From Rhynchospora pubera (Eukaryota; Streptophyta; Magnoliopsida; Poales; Cyperaceae), in assembly GCA_028095005.1 (NCBI GenBank), contig CM051459.1:202655902-202719901 (forward strand): a DNA stretch of 64,000 nucleotides, written 5' to 3'. The notes under the pieces are model-generated. The model saw nothing but the letters and a program-made list of their open reading frames with translations, did no database searches and was not told where the DNA came from. The translations under genes and the position numbers were made by a program. Of the stretch, positions 49,201-61,146 are shown piece by piece; position 1 is the first letter of the stretch, and every line of letters begins with the position of its first letter.

Positions 49201-52200
49201 TGTCGCATATTCGACCTTCTAGCATTTTCAACAGGGTAATAATTGACATCTATTATTTTGTTGAGGTTTGCGGTAATGATTGAAGTAACCTACAAAAGCA
49301 ATTTCAGTGTAACATCTCAAAAATTGCAATTATTTTAAAAAAAAAGCAATTGTGTGAATACACATTGAAAGAAAAAAATGAACCTCTGCCAGCTTGTCAA
49401 AGTCGAAGTATCTATTTTGATAACCAGTACTGCCGACTAGTTTAGATGGATGAGATTCCAAAGGAACCCCCTGAAATAGGATAATTATTCACATATCATC
49501 AATATAATGTTATATAACCTAATGAATGATAAGGACTTCAAGATTCAAGAAGGATAAATGCAGCGCCAAAACTGGTATAAAATATACTGGTGGTCGACCT
49601 GACCAATTCAGTATAAATATCAATTTCCAAAAAACATCTTTTTCTGCCAAAGTTTAAATAAATCCTCAACCACGTAAGTGAACAAATGAGCCAAGGAGGA
49701 GAAGGATAGTAGGTTTCAATTATACCTTGAGGATGTGCAACTAAACTATATATATAATAAAAAAACAAACGGAGAAAACAGAACAAAACTCCCGGCAAAT
49801 AGAATAAGTTAACCTTACCTTTTCTCTGACAAAACGAGGCAAAGCAATTGATGCTAGGTTACATACTGCTGTCTCAGTAGGGCTGGTGTATTCAATTATT
49901 TCAGTGCACAAGTTTGAAGATTTGATGGTTCCCAGATTTTGCTGGTTGCTTTTTCTATTGCAAGTATCCTGTATGTGGCATAAACAGCTGTCAGTATAGT
50001 TTATAGGATTATCCAAGGTGAACTCTCTGAGAATTGATAGCAGAAAATGTCACCTAATCTTGATTTTTTCTTTGTTCTTTAAAATTCACCAGATGGCATG
50101 AGATTATTGTATTAAGATAGTTACAACCCTTATCAGTAGAAAGATCTTATTATAAATCTCTTGAGCTATACAGACCAATCAGTTACTTGTCAAATTATAC
50201 AAGTTCTCTCGAGATGTCTGATTGATATTCATACTTCCTCAAATCCATACTGGAATCCCAACAAATAGACTCAGTATTTAATGAATCTACTGGTACCAAC
50301 CAGTAGGTTGTAGGTGTCAGTGCCATTATCATTCAATGAAGAGTGGTGGGGGGTTTTCCCACTTGTTTCTAAAAAAAGAAATGTGCAGTCCCAATTGAAA
50401 TGATAACAAAATCCAGAATCAGTTAAAAATGATAAAATTTAATATTACCTTGAAGAGCATATATGGTGTTCCAGTCTCAATCTGGGCCTTCAAAATTTCA
50501 AACCAGAGACTCTGTGCAGGAACAGATTTCTTTGCTTTGCCCTGAAGTTAATGAAGACTAAATCAGTAAAGTTAAGGAGAGCAATTTGAAACAGTACAGG
50601 TCAGTGCATCTCGTAACAAACTGGTATCATATAAAATGGTATCATACTTAAAAATCAACCGAGTTCTTAAATAGTCTTTCACCAAATCTCAACTAATGAA
50701 CTCTAGAGTAAAAAAAAATGACAATTTGTTATTGGAGCAGGTTAAACCTCAAACAGACCAGCCCAAGGAGGTCAAATTCAAAACAAAAAAATAAAAAAAA
50801 ACCAACCTTTTATGATCTTCAATTCTTCCCAATGGGTAAAACCAACCCAACAACCTGAACTCAGGTATGGTTTAACATTTTCTTGAATGGCACATGGCCC
50901 CACTAAAATTTACCAGGCTGACACATAATTTTTGTGCTTTTCAATAAAACCCAATATATTGGAAAGAGTTTAACTAGTAGTATTCTCTTTATGGGGGTTG
51001 GGGGGGCTGAGAAAATAAATTTGCAAATTGAAACTACAGTATCTGGCAGTACAACTTCCCAAGAGAAGTATGACATTTTCATCAGGCAAACAAATTTGAA
51101 GTTGCAAGAAGAAACTGCTAACCTCTCTTTCATATTTAATATAGAGATTTTCAAAATCTTTGCCCCAGCAGTCAGCCAGACCAGGAGCTTCATTGGGGCA
51201 AAATAGTGACCATTGGCCATTGCTCTGGACCCTTTCCATGAACAAATCTGGCACCCATAAAGCATAGAACAAGTCTCTCGCCCGATGCTCTTCCTACAAT
51301 TATTAGGTTTTATCAGGTCACAATTTTAAGTGCAATAGAAACTAGTTGGTTTCCCTTTTAGCTTCGTATCATTAAAATAGGTTTCTGATCAGCTTAAATT
51401 GATTATATAAGAACTGATCAATGGTCATCCTGGAGGCTACTGTAACAATAGATATATAGGTGCCACCACAGCAGTTGGGATGCTCCATTTTGCTGACCGA
51501 AACTAGCATTCCCTAGGATAAGCTATGCAGGTCTGTTAACTTTTTTATTTTTATTTGTAGAAATATTGATTGATAATGGTAAAATTAATTTAGCTGTGCA
51601 AGTGTGGAAAATTTACCTTTCCGTGATTTTTGCGCAGATCAAGAAACTCAAATATATCAGCATGCCACGGCTCAAGGTAAACAGCAAAAGCACCTAAATA
51701 GTGCATTTAATAAATATCAATCTAAGACCCCAAAGGTGAAAAGAAATAATTTTCAAGAGATTTAAATTACAAATGGTTGCCCTCCTATTAGGGAGGGATC
51801 CAAGTGTAAAGAATTATAACTGTTGATTTACCTAATCTTTTTCAAAATTTTGATGTTTTTAGCAAAGATTACCTTTTCTCTTACCACCGCCTTGATCAAC
51901 ATAGCGGGCGGTGTCATTGAAAACACGAAGCATGGGAACAATGCCATTAGATGTTCCATTAGTGCCACGGATGTAGCTACCCATGGAACGAATGTTGTGA
52001 ACTGACACGCCAATTCCTCCTGCTGATTTGCTTATGACTGCACATTCCTTCAGAGTGTCATAGATACCCTCGATGCTGTCCTCTTTCATGCATACAAGAA
52101 AGCAACTGCTCAACTATAAACAAAAAAAAAAGTATAACAATTAATAAATGTGGTCAGCATCAGTCTTTCAAAGTTTCAGTACAACACAGCATAATGCAAA

Positions 52201-54009
52201 ACTCATGCTAACCATTTGACAGTCACAACCTCTACATTAATATCTTGAAAATGGTTTATTTAAAATACGCACTGTATTGGAGTCCAGACAATACCAGCAA
52301 CCAACAAGTAAGGTCAGGCAACAAAATGTGTAGTATCAAACAATACCCTATTATAACAGTTGGATCTGGTTTAACTATTTCCATTTTACTTTCCAGTTTC
52401 CACCCATGGAATGTCCTGAATCAAAATTAAAGACTATTGAGGCCATATACTGTTATTAAAATAAGCTTTGGGTCACAAAGACTGGAGCAATATTATAAAT
52501 CAAACAGCATAAAATTTTAATTTGAGAAAGGTACCTGAGGTCTAGGGGTGCCAGAATTGAACAGCGTTGGTGAAGCATGTGTGAACCACCTCTGGGACAT
52601 GAGATGGTATGTTCCAATAGCTGATTCAATATCATCCTTGTGAATTCCAACAGATACCCTCATGAGCATGTGTTGCGGCCTCTCCACCACCTTACCCCCA
52701 ACTTTCAAGAGATATGACCTCTCCAGAGTTTTGAAGCCAAAATAGTCATAGTCAAAATCTCTGTCATATATAATCTCACTGTCCAGTCGAGCCGCATTCT
52801 GAAAGAGTAAAGTAATGGACTCAATAGTAGTACCAGTCGAGCCGCATTCATGGATTGTCATGAGATACACAAAGGAGTAATGACATGATACACAGAAAAT
52901 TTTGGATTTCAAAAGGAGTACCATTGTACCAATTTGATCTAAGAAAATGGAATTATAATCAACTTTAAAAGAACTAAGAAAATGAACTTACTTACAGCAA
53001 GACTAAACCCATCTTGAGTTTAAAAAGAGTCAATAAACTAATGACCCCACATTACACAAAAGTCTAAGACAACTCTTTTATCTCATCAACTACTGTTTTT
53101 ATTTACCTTCGTGATTATGTCATAGACATCATCAGCAATTAAAGGAGCCTTTAGTCCAGATCTTTCATCATAATGTGCATACATGATCTTGATCCTGAAA
53201 AATATAATCATCTACATTTGTGATTTCAATTGAACCCAAAAACACCTGGAGAGAGAGTCATAAAAAAATTGGCATGCTTACGTCTCTGAGAACAACTTTT
53301 TTGTGTTCTTGTGGAGATTAGAGACAGCAATCCTTGCCGCAAGCTGATGTGAACAATAAATAAAAATCAATTAGTACAAAAGTTAAGTCCTCTTCCAATT
53401 GATGCCACATCAATATGCTGGAGAAATCAATATCAGATGTGAATGCCTTCAAAGGTAGATACTTTCATATAAGTGCAAGTTGATTTACACCGATAAATTC
53501 ACATCTTTATTCCAAATTTAAACTAAAAATTCCAGAAATTTAACCTTACAAGGAACTGCTTATGTTTGTTCTTTTCTCCAAGATAACTAAAAATAAAAGG
53601 TATAGTTACAGGATGAGGGCTAGAGATCTAGGTTTTACTGGACTCGGAGATTTATCGCTAATTTGTTCAGAGTTAGATCTACCAAAGTAATATGATATCA
53701 GCAAGCATGTTTTGTAGGTTCAATTTTCACAAAATTTGCTCCATTATTTACACATTCAAAAAGAGATAAGCTCCAAACCACCTGAGCATAATCAGGGTGA
53801 CTAGCGGTCATGGCCGCGGCAGTCTCAGCCGCAAGCTCGTCAAGCTGACTAGTGGTGACACCTTTGTACACACCAGCACACACCTTCTGGGCCACGAGAA
53901 CCGGGTCACAGTGGTCCTGACTGAGCCCATAACTCAGCTTCTTCAGCCGCGCCGTGATCTTGTCGAAGTGCACAGTCTCCTGACGGCCATCTCTCTTCAC
54001 CACGTACAT
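46280..54009 (-). CDS. RNR1: Ribonucleoside-diphosphate reductase large (R1) subunit, complete gene
   Basis: RNR reduces NDPs to dNDPs; R1 holds the active and allosteric sites. Coding exons 5' to 3': 54009-53782, 53343-53282, 53194-53107, 52798-52535, 52113-51873, 51693-51617, 51293-51123, 50541-50449, 49968-49819, 49470-49384, 49289-49125, 48725-48606, 48103-47901, 47615-47466, 47167-47020, 46663-46580, 46372-46280. All junctions are GT-AG and the sum is 2424 nt: 807 residues plus stop, close to other plant R1 proteins. An ATP cone opens the protein ([18 protein letters not shown]). Class I catalytic residues sit at the classical positions: Cys218 (SSCFLVC), Asn427-Cys429-Glu431 (NLCTE) and Cys444 (AVCNLAS). 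The C-terminal redox pair is Cys802/Cys805 (ECLACGS). ATG 54009 is preferred over an in-frame ATG at 54015; further upstream codons fall in a 5'UTR intron. Nothing is broken. Confidence 0.97.
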
Positions 54010-54154
54010 GCTCATCCGACTGAGGCATTTCATCAAACAGGTGTGTGAGAAACAAAACAAATACATGGTTTCTACCATAACACACTCCATCACAAACACT
54101 AGTTTGTTACCAAATCGAAATCGAAAAAGAGAGAAAGAGAGAGAGAGATTTTAC

Positions 54155-54230
54155 CTGCAAAGTCTACTGTCAGGCGCAGACAAAGAGTAGGGTTTCGTTG
54201 GAGAGGAGGGAAAGGGGTTTTGCGCGGGAT
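54155..54230 (-). other. RNR1: Probable RNR1 5' UTR exon and leader intron
   Basis: On the minus strand a donor TTTGCAG|GTAAAATC ends an exon at 54155, and an acceptor GCCTCAG lies just before 54019, only ten bases upstream of the start codon. The 135-bp interval (54020-54154) therefore looks like a leader intron with a long CT-rich tract. The transcription start is not defined; 54230 is only a nominal outer limit. Confidence 0.55.
54218..54229 (-). promoter_or_regulatory. E2F-like site near the RNR1 start region
   Basis: TTTTGCGCGGGA on the plus strand matches the E2F/DP core (TTTSSCGS) and also contains TCCCGCGC on the gene strand. It lies roughly 60 bp outside the leader exon donor. RNR genes of plants are known E2F targets at G1/S. 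Confidence 0.5.
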
Positions 54231-54400
54231 AGGGTTTAGCGCCTAGACCGGATGCTTCGGAGGAGAATTTAAGAAGAGGTGTGAGGGAGTAGGTGGACCG
54301 GGTTTATTTTGCTTTTTGGGTACGGAAAACGGTTTTTAAGGATTTTCTAAATCGCCGCTTCGGAAGCCCGAGTGGATATTCTATAAGTTGAACTTGGAGC

Positions 54401-54408
54401 GCGGGAAA
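54401..54408 (-). promoter_or_regulatory. Consensus E2F site upstream of RNR1
   Basis: GCGGGAAA on the plus strand is TTTCCCGC on the gene strand, a perfect E2F/DP consensus. It lies about 250 bp upstream of the leader exon donor and fits S-phase control of dNTP synthesis. Confidence 0.65.
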
Positions 54409-54499
54409 GTTTGTTCGGCCGCAATAAAATAGGGAAAAGTGTACGAGACGAGTCACAAGTGGAAGAGTGACTCGATTGGGTCTCTGCACCAGAGACAAG

Positions 54500-54740
54500 T
54501 TAGGTGAGAGATTGAGAACAGGCGGCCTGGGAAATTCTGATTCTCTGCGAATCCAGATCCTGCGTTGCGCCTTCCGCGGCGCAACGTGTAGCGCAGCACA
54601 GGACCGTCTGATCAGATCTGGATAGATGAGGGAGCTCCGTGCATGTAACCAGATTGTAAGACCTGAAAAAAATAAATCGTCGAGATCTGATTGGACGGTA
54701 TGGATCCTGCACTAGACGTTGTACCACGCGACACAAGATC
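54500..54740 (-). repeat. Dispersed-repeat segment upstream of RNR1, related to 36440-36600
   Basis: Read on the minus strand, the words CCGTCCAATCAGATCT, CAATCTGGTTACATGCACGG and GATCAGACGGTCCTGTGCTGC occur in the same order as CCGTCCGATCTGATCT, CAATCTAGTTACATGCACGG and AATCAGACGGCTGTGATTCC inside the insertion at 36155-36954. A palindrome, CGTTGCGCC / GGCGCAACG (about 54571-54594), lies between. This is probably a fragment of the same repeat family lying in the RNR1 upstream region. Confidence 0.6.
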
Positions 54741-55258
54741 CGAATCCATTCTCTGCAATATATTTTACCCTTTTATGTAATCGGTACACAAAAAATATTT
54801 GTATTTTTGGAAACCGGTACAGGCGCATTTTATTTTATTTTTTTTCTTTTATAAGTTCGTTTTATATTAATAGTGGACCAATTGCATGCGTCGATTTATA
54901 TCAAAACCATCGGATTTTTAATCCTCTGTTATGTAAACGTGACGTTGCCGTTTAAATATAAATTTTAGATAAAATGTTAAGTTGACAATTTTTGTTAAAA
55001 ATAAATTGTATTATTTTATAGATTTTTTTTTTTTGAAGAAGATAGAGGTCCTTGTCATCTATTTTTTTTTAAATTAAAGGTGCATGGGGGCTATTTTATT
55101 TTATGGAGAGTTTGTAAATTCTGAAAGTAGAAAAGATGAGAAATGAGATGATAAAAACTGGTAATGGTGTTTGATGATGAACAAGTACGCACGCCGTAAA
55201 TAACAAAGTAATAGAACCATGTGGTAAGTTTGACTTTGATTATTGAGCAAAAAGTGAA
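54741..55258. other. AT-rich intergenic DNA, nothing recognised
   Basis: AT-rich with T-runs. No gene or repeat boundary was supported. Confidence 0.4.
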
Positions 55259-55263
55259 CGAAA

Positions 55264-55418
55264 CCTCTGTTTGGATGCGTTGAGAAGAAGTAAGAAGAAG
55301 GAAGAAGAGAAGAAAAAAATTATAAACAATCCAAACTCTTCACAAAGTTACACATTTTCCAATACTTCTTTCCACTTCTTCATTTTTTTTCTTCTTCCCA
55401 CACCTATCCAAACGGAGC
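55264..55418. mobile_element. Foldback MITE with CGAAA target duplication
   Basis: The 155-bp element has imperfect terminal inverted repeats (CCTCTGTTTGGATGCGTTGA on the left; the right end reversed is GCTCCGTTTGGATAGGTGTG), each continuing into GAAGAAG-rich or CTTCTTC-rich sequence. It is flanked by CGAAA on both sides (55259-55263 and 55419-55423). A truncated relative lies at 44314-44425. The superfamily is not certain. Confidence 0.68.
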
Positions 55419-55423
55419 CGAAA

Positions 55424-55999
55424 TGTTGTCTGGCAAAAATAATATTTTCCATCTATATTTTGAACGTAAATTTAAAACTACTAGCAAAATTGGGTGGGTA
55501 AATAAAAAAAATTATACTTCAACGCAAAAATAAAAATCAATATCTTAATAAAAAAATTAATGGAAATATTTATTTCTTAATAAATGAAATTATTTGAAAA
55601 ATCACTCATGAGAAAATTTTATATACGTGTGCCCTATTTCCAAAATGAAAAAAATAATTATTATTTTATATATGTGTTATTATGCTATCTTTCTAAACAC
55701 AGTGCAAAATCAATCCTGACAAATATCTTTCTATTTTTATGAGTGCACATTTGTACAACCAATCTAGCGACACATTTTTTTTTTCCTATTTGAAGTAAAG
55801 AGTTCGTAAACTTATATCTGTGATAATCTTTATCTTTATCTTTATCTTTACTACTTATAAAAGCACCAGTTTAAAGGTCTATCCAATTTTAAGTCCAAAG
55901 GTGCAAACAATTGTTTACCCAATGTAATATGGACCGTCTATTTTTACGATTTGATCAGATCAGTGGTGTGGATTTACTGCTGAGATAAAAGAGTTAAAC
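55424..55999. other. AT-rich intergenic DNA, nothing recognised
   Basis: A/T-rich sequence without coding signal. A short TCTTTA tandem run lies near 55828-55850. Confidence 0.4.
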
Positions 56000-57309
56000 C
56001 TTTCGCTTAGACCTGTTAACATTCGCTGAGCGGAGTTGCTGTCGCTTAAATTAGCGCTACACAGGTTCGATCCTCCGTTCCCTTTCTTTTTTTCTTTTCA
56101 TTTTTGCATTAAAATCTCCAGCCGTAACAACTCCTCTCCCCCACAAATCGCGGCCAAAATGGAAAGACCAAACCCTAAGTTACCGCCTCTTCTTCGATAT
56201 TTCACAGAAATTGGATCCGCCGCTCCCGTCAGATCAACTCATTTCTCTCTCGCGAAACTCATGGCCTTCTCTCTCCTGGCGAGTTTTGGCCGCCACTCCT
56301 CTTTCCCCTCTCCAATCCAACCATGGCCGCCGCTCTCCTCCGTTGTGTCTCTACTGCACATCCTCTCTCCTCTGCGCCCCTGTCGGACTCAAATTTGAAG
56401 ATCTGAGAAGACGATCAACTCCTTTCTCTTTGATTTGTTTGCTTTTGGACACGCTAGCCCTCACATAATTCTTCGTGCTTTCTTCTTCTGCATCCATCTG
56501 CTAGAAGTTTGCAGAGGTAAGAAAATTTTGCTTCTGACTTAATTACACTGGTACAATGTAATTTTGAGTAATATATTATCGATGCGGAGTACAAATCATT
56601 TTTTCTCAGATCGCCTCTAAAACCTTTTAACATGCATCTAAAACATTTGTCTTATTGTTCTTTTTTTTAATATAGTACTGTTCTCCTTGCCAGATTTGAT
56701 TTTCTATTTTTATGCATTTGACATAACTTTGGTCTAATCCATTTACTTTTGATTTTTTGATCGCCCTTTTTTTATTGTATTTTTGCAATTTGATAGGCAA
56801 CAAAATTTAATAAATGTTCGAGAAGAATCGCCATATTGCTGAGATGCATTAAGAGACTGTTTGGATTTCTTTGCTAGATTTGAAGGATCTGGTAGCCCTG
56901 ATAGCCGAGCAGGTAATCAACCAATCTATCTCCTAAATAGTATTATTGTTGGTGTGCAATTAACCATTATTTTTTTTGTTGCGTACTAGCTAGGAGTCAA
57001 CTTCTTTGCTCTAAGAAGGAATTACAGAAATTCTTTATTGGTATTATTTGGAAAAAAAAAAAGATATGCAGAGATTATAAAAGAAGTAATAAGAGAGGAA
57101 AAAGAACAAGGAATTATGTACACGCATACATGAAGTAAAAGAAAGCAACTTCTTTTGGTTTACCATTAAATAAAAAGAAGTAGAGAAAACATCCAAATTG
57201 TGTGTTCCCTGTATAGTTTTAATAATCAATGGGTAGATTGATCATTTTGTTGCAGGCCATAATTTTGGAGGGGTTAGAAAGAAGTTTTCAGACTGACTAT
57301 ATCATGAAG
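56000..57309 (+). other. Possible spliced transcript of unknown coding capacity
   Basis: The composition turns pyrimidine-rich and GC-richer around 56050-56500, like a plant 5' exon. Good splice signals follow: a donor after 56516 (GCAGAG|GTAAGA), an exon at 56797-56912 (TTTGATAG acceptor, GAGCAG|GTAATC donor) and an exon at 57256-57309 (TTGCAG acceptor, ATGAAG|GTAAGT donor). Candidate starts include ATG 56159 (MERPNPKLPPLLRYF) and ATG 56323 (MAAALLRCVSTAHPLSSAPL, reminiscent of a transit peptide), but both frames stop within or soon after the first exon. It may be a non-coding transcript or the 5' remnant of a gene whose body has been lost. A B-box-like GGTTCGATCC near 56063 also suggests an old SINE end here. 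Confidence 0.35.
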
Positions 57310-60300
57310 GTAAGTAAGCTCATGTTACAAATAACAAAGAAAAGTATTTCGACATTATTCAAATCTATATTATTTATTATTAAATCTGAAGCCTCATATC
57401 CATTTAATGATTTTAATCAGATTATGGGGCTGGACTTATGGTGTTGATCCAATTGTTGTTTCTTAATTTTAGTTTAATTTTGAAGATAGGGATGACAAGG
57501 GGTAATGCAATAGAGGGTTCAAAATGGGTAAAAATATCGGAGTTGCTTTCCCTATGCTCTTCAGGTTGGAACTGTTTTTGATTTATTTTCCATTGGAGGC
57601 AAATCTTTCGTATCAACATGTGCTTTTTTAGGTTTTTGTTTGCAATATCGTTCAATTTTTTTTTGAACATGTAGAATTTAGTTAAATGACAGCTACTGTA
57701 TTTTCTATTGACTACTTTTATTTGTTTGATATAGGTACGACCTGAAAGATTTAAGTTTCTACTTTAGTCACAAATTTATTTGAATTTTACTTTTGGGTAC
57801 CATGTTGGTATATTTAATTTGTTTCCATGAGTACAATTTGAAGAGTTTAAGTCATCATGGCCTAAATTCAAACCATGTACACTGGTCATCATAGTTTGTT
57901 TGCCTCAGGAACTTAATTTCATGGAAATTTCATATGCAAGTTTCACTTTTATTTCTTGACAATGTTGTTACATTTGTTTGTTGAAAACTATAAAGCATGT
58001 TTATCTCCCAGGGTATTTGGCAAGTATAGGTGTGTGAAATTTGGTAATGTAGACTTGACATATACCTAGGATGAATTAGTATCTGAACTTTGTACCGACC
58101 ATATTGATCTCCTTTGTACCGGTCTTATGAGCCAATGCTCACATTATCTTGCACATGGCTAGCAACCATCCTTGCGCTATATATTTAATGAAAAGTTAGA
58201 TATAGTTAGCAGTGCGTGGCTGTTATTTAGTATTTTATGAAAAGTTGAAATAGTACCGGCATTGAATATATAATTTCCTTCTTCATTGTTCCACGCAGAA
58301 TTAAACAACTCAAATATAAAATGAGTTGGGAATATTTTAATTTTCCATATCGAATTAAGTTGAGTCTTGTATCGTTTTTCACTTCTTCCACGTTACATTC
58401 TTTCTACATTATAATATTTTTAACATGTCCCTTAGCAATAAATTCTCCACTTAATTTCTATCTACTTTGAAATCTAATCGGTTCAATGAAACATGTGTTG
58501 TGTCAAAATCGTCAAAGTGTAAGTGGCGAAATAATTTCTTTAATATTTTCAATGTTTCCCATCATCATATTTCAATTTTCGTCAATTGTCATTATATTGA
58601 TTCCAATCATTGAATTTCAATTGGAAATCAGCTCCAATCGATTCTATTTTAATGAAATCAAATCAATATACCTAATAGTGCACCATTTCAATCAGGACCT
58701 TAGTTTTTTAGAAATTTGCCCACACATTGGGTGGGCGTATATGCTAGTATGTCAAAAGTATTTAGAATAAACTATTATTTACACCGTTCATCTAATTGTC
58801 TTAGCTATTGGATATGTTGTACACGAGTATTTCCTCTCAAGCACCGGCTGCATCAATTATTGAAAAAAACATGATCTCCTAGCCACAACGATTTCATAGT
58901 CATTTGTTTTCAACACCTATGGACGCTGCTTTACCTCTCAGCTGACGGAGAAACTGGGTGGTGCAAAGTGGACGGCGTGAGGTGAAGGAGAAAGGTTCTC
59001 GAATTTGCTGTGATATGAAAAACTTTGCTGACTCCAACTTTAATATTTTTTAACATTTTAATAATGCAAAACACTGCTAGCCCCTGAACTGAGATGAAGC
59101 TTAAGCCAAACTAACATTGAGTAACATAAACTAAATGTCTAAACCAGCCAAAACATAAAGTTGAAAATCAGAGTTTAGGCTGAGTCGGTGATTGATTCTG
59201 TGTCAAATTTGAGCAGTCCAGATGAAAATTTCAGGCTTCAGATCATGGAGGTTACACCACTTAGTTGTGTCAGTAATTACTGGTAGTGCATTGTTTGAGT
59301 TAGATTAGTCAGAACCAGAAAACTTTTAAAATTTAGTTCGGTTTCTCAAAATTGACATAACCGGAAGCCAACCTGGCAGGGTCCAGCTGCCACCCCAATT
59401 ACATCTTAATTGTAGATGCTTGACTGAAGTAATGTTATATTCTTTTGTCTCATCATTGTATGAAAAGACAGGAGAAACAGACTGATATATGTTGATTTCT
59501 TCTCCGAAAAGTTTATATTGTTATTTATCTTTCTGACAGTAACAAAAAAGAATCAAGTGAGTACAATCACATCAGTTAAAGTGATCTGGCAAAAATAGGA
59601 CTAAGAATAAAGCTTTGTGCACAGGTACTTCGTTTTTTAAAGATGTATTTTTGTATGTTCCATCGATATCTTGAAGTATAAAATGCTCCTTTAAAACACA
59701 TAAATTTTTTTTACAGAAAAGGCACATGAATTTCATTTGGAAAGCTGCCAAATTGACATAACTAAAATAACAACTCTACCAGTATTTGGTCAACAATTGA
59801 CAACAAAATTTAAATGTAATATTTGATCTTTCTGAAAATTGACAACACATGAGTTTCATTTGGAAAGATGCCAAATTGATAAAATTTGATCACGTACTTC
59901 TGCGACTACCATTCTTCCTGCTCCAGCTCCTCCAACGATACTTTCTTCTGTGCCTGTGATGATATTCTCTCTTCCATTTGTAGCTTCTCTGAGTGGAGAT
60001 TCAAGTTTCATTTAGTTTACTGCAGATGGAGGTACAGCTTAGGAGCTGAAGACTCACAACCCCTTTCCAATGGTCTAATTTTTCTCCTATTTCTCTAATT
60101 TGTATTTTTCCTTTGCATCTAATGTGATCTATTTAGACATCCAAATTTTTTAGGTTTCTCCATTGTGTTTTACGGTTGATACAAAATTATACCACTGAGA
60201 TTCTATACAATCTCTTTTAATCTATTATTGATTACATCAGTCCTTTTTGCTGATAATTGTAAACTAGAAATAGGTCAGCATATTCAAAGGAGGTAAACAT

Positions 60301-61141
60301 TCCCACTTGAAAAGGGTAGAGCGTCTAGATTTATTTAGGAGTTATTTAAATTATCTGATAAAATTGAAAGTATGTGGTCCCAACTTATCTTGCCTTAACG
60401 CATTTCTTTCTGTAGGTAATTCCAATTTAGTCAGTAGCACACATCAAAAAGTTTAGCAGCTCTAAAAATGCTTAATCAAGATGAGGCCATCATATAATCC
60501 CAGAAGCCACCATTGTCCAGGAGGAAAAGATACAAGTGTATTACGAAAGCATCAGTGTTACATCTTTCTCAGGCATGCCGGTCATTTCGCTGTGATTTTC
60601 TCAATCTCAAGGCTTTGGTAAAGGATATAATCAAAATAATGTAGTACTTTATTACCTATTTCTTTCTTTTCTCTGCTTGCCTGAAGAAGTAAATTAATTT
60701 TTTTATGCAGCTAAAGTTTGGTCAGATTGCATTAATAGTATTTTGGTTGACCTTTTTCTCACTTATATCTCCCTACTTTTATCTTCTTCTTTCTGTTATA
60801 TGTGTTCTCAATCTGTCGATTAGGAATGCATCTAAGAATAAATGTTAATTTCACTCAAATAAATCAAGTGAAAACAAACTTCATATATGCTTCATGTGCA
60901 TAATAAAAATTAAATATCAGTTTACTGAAGTCACTGAATCGATAATGTCAATATATTGGTTATTTAAAATAATTCTATGTGATACTCTTTTAGAATAGAA
61001 CTATTTCCTGAATCACAATAGCATTTTTCATACAACTGCCATGTAATACTAGCTGATTTTATAATTGGTTTACTTTTGACCAGTATAAATCAAACTGATC
61101 AAGGAAGAACACCTTCTCAAGAATCATACCATCTCAGCAAG
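57310..61141. other. Long AT-rich region, no gene recognised
   Basis: Nearly 4 kb without an ORF over about 95 codons and without recognisable protein similarity in any frame. It could be intronic or downstream sequence of the possible transcript at 56.0-57.3 kb. No RNA gene or transposon boundary could be supported. Confidence 0.4.
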
Positions 61142-61146
61142 GTACA

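Noticed and set aside
54016..54099. Upstream in-frame ATGs that would extend RNR1 at its N-terminus
   Set aside because: The extension lies in a probable leader intron (acceptor just before 54019), and known R1 proteins begin at MYVVKRDG.
56036..56075. tRNA gene with B-box-like GGTTCGATCC
   Set aside because: The T-arm stem does not pair and no cloverleaf can be built; at best it is a SINE or tRNA relic.
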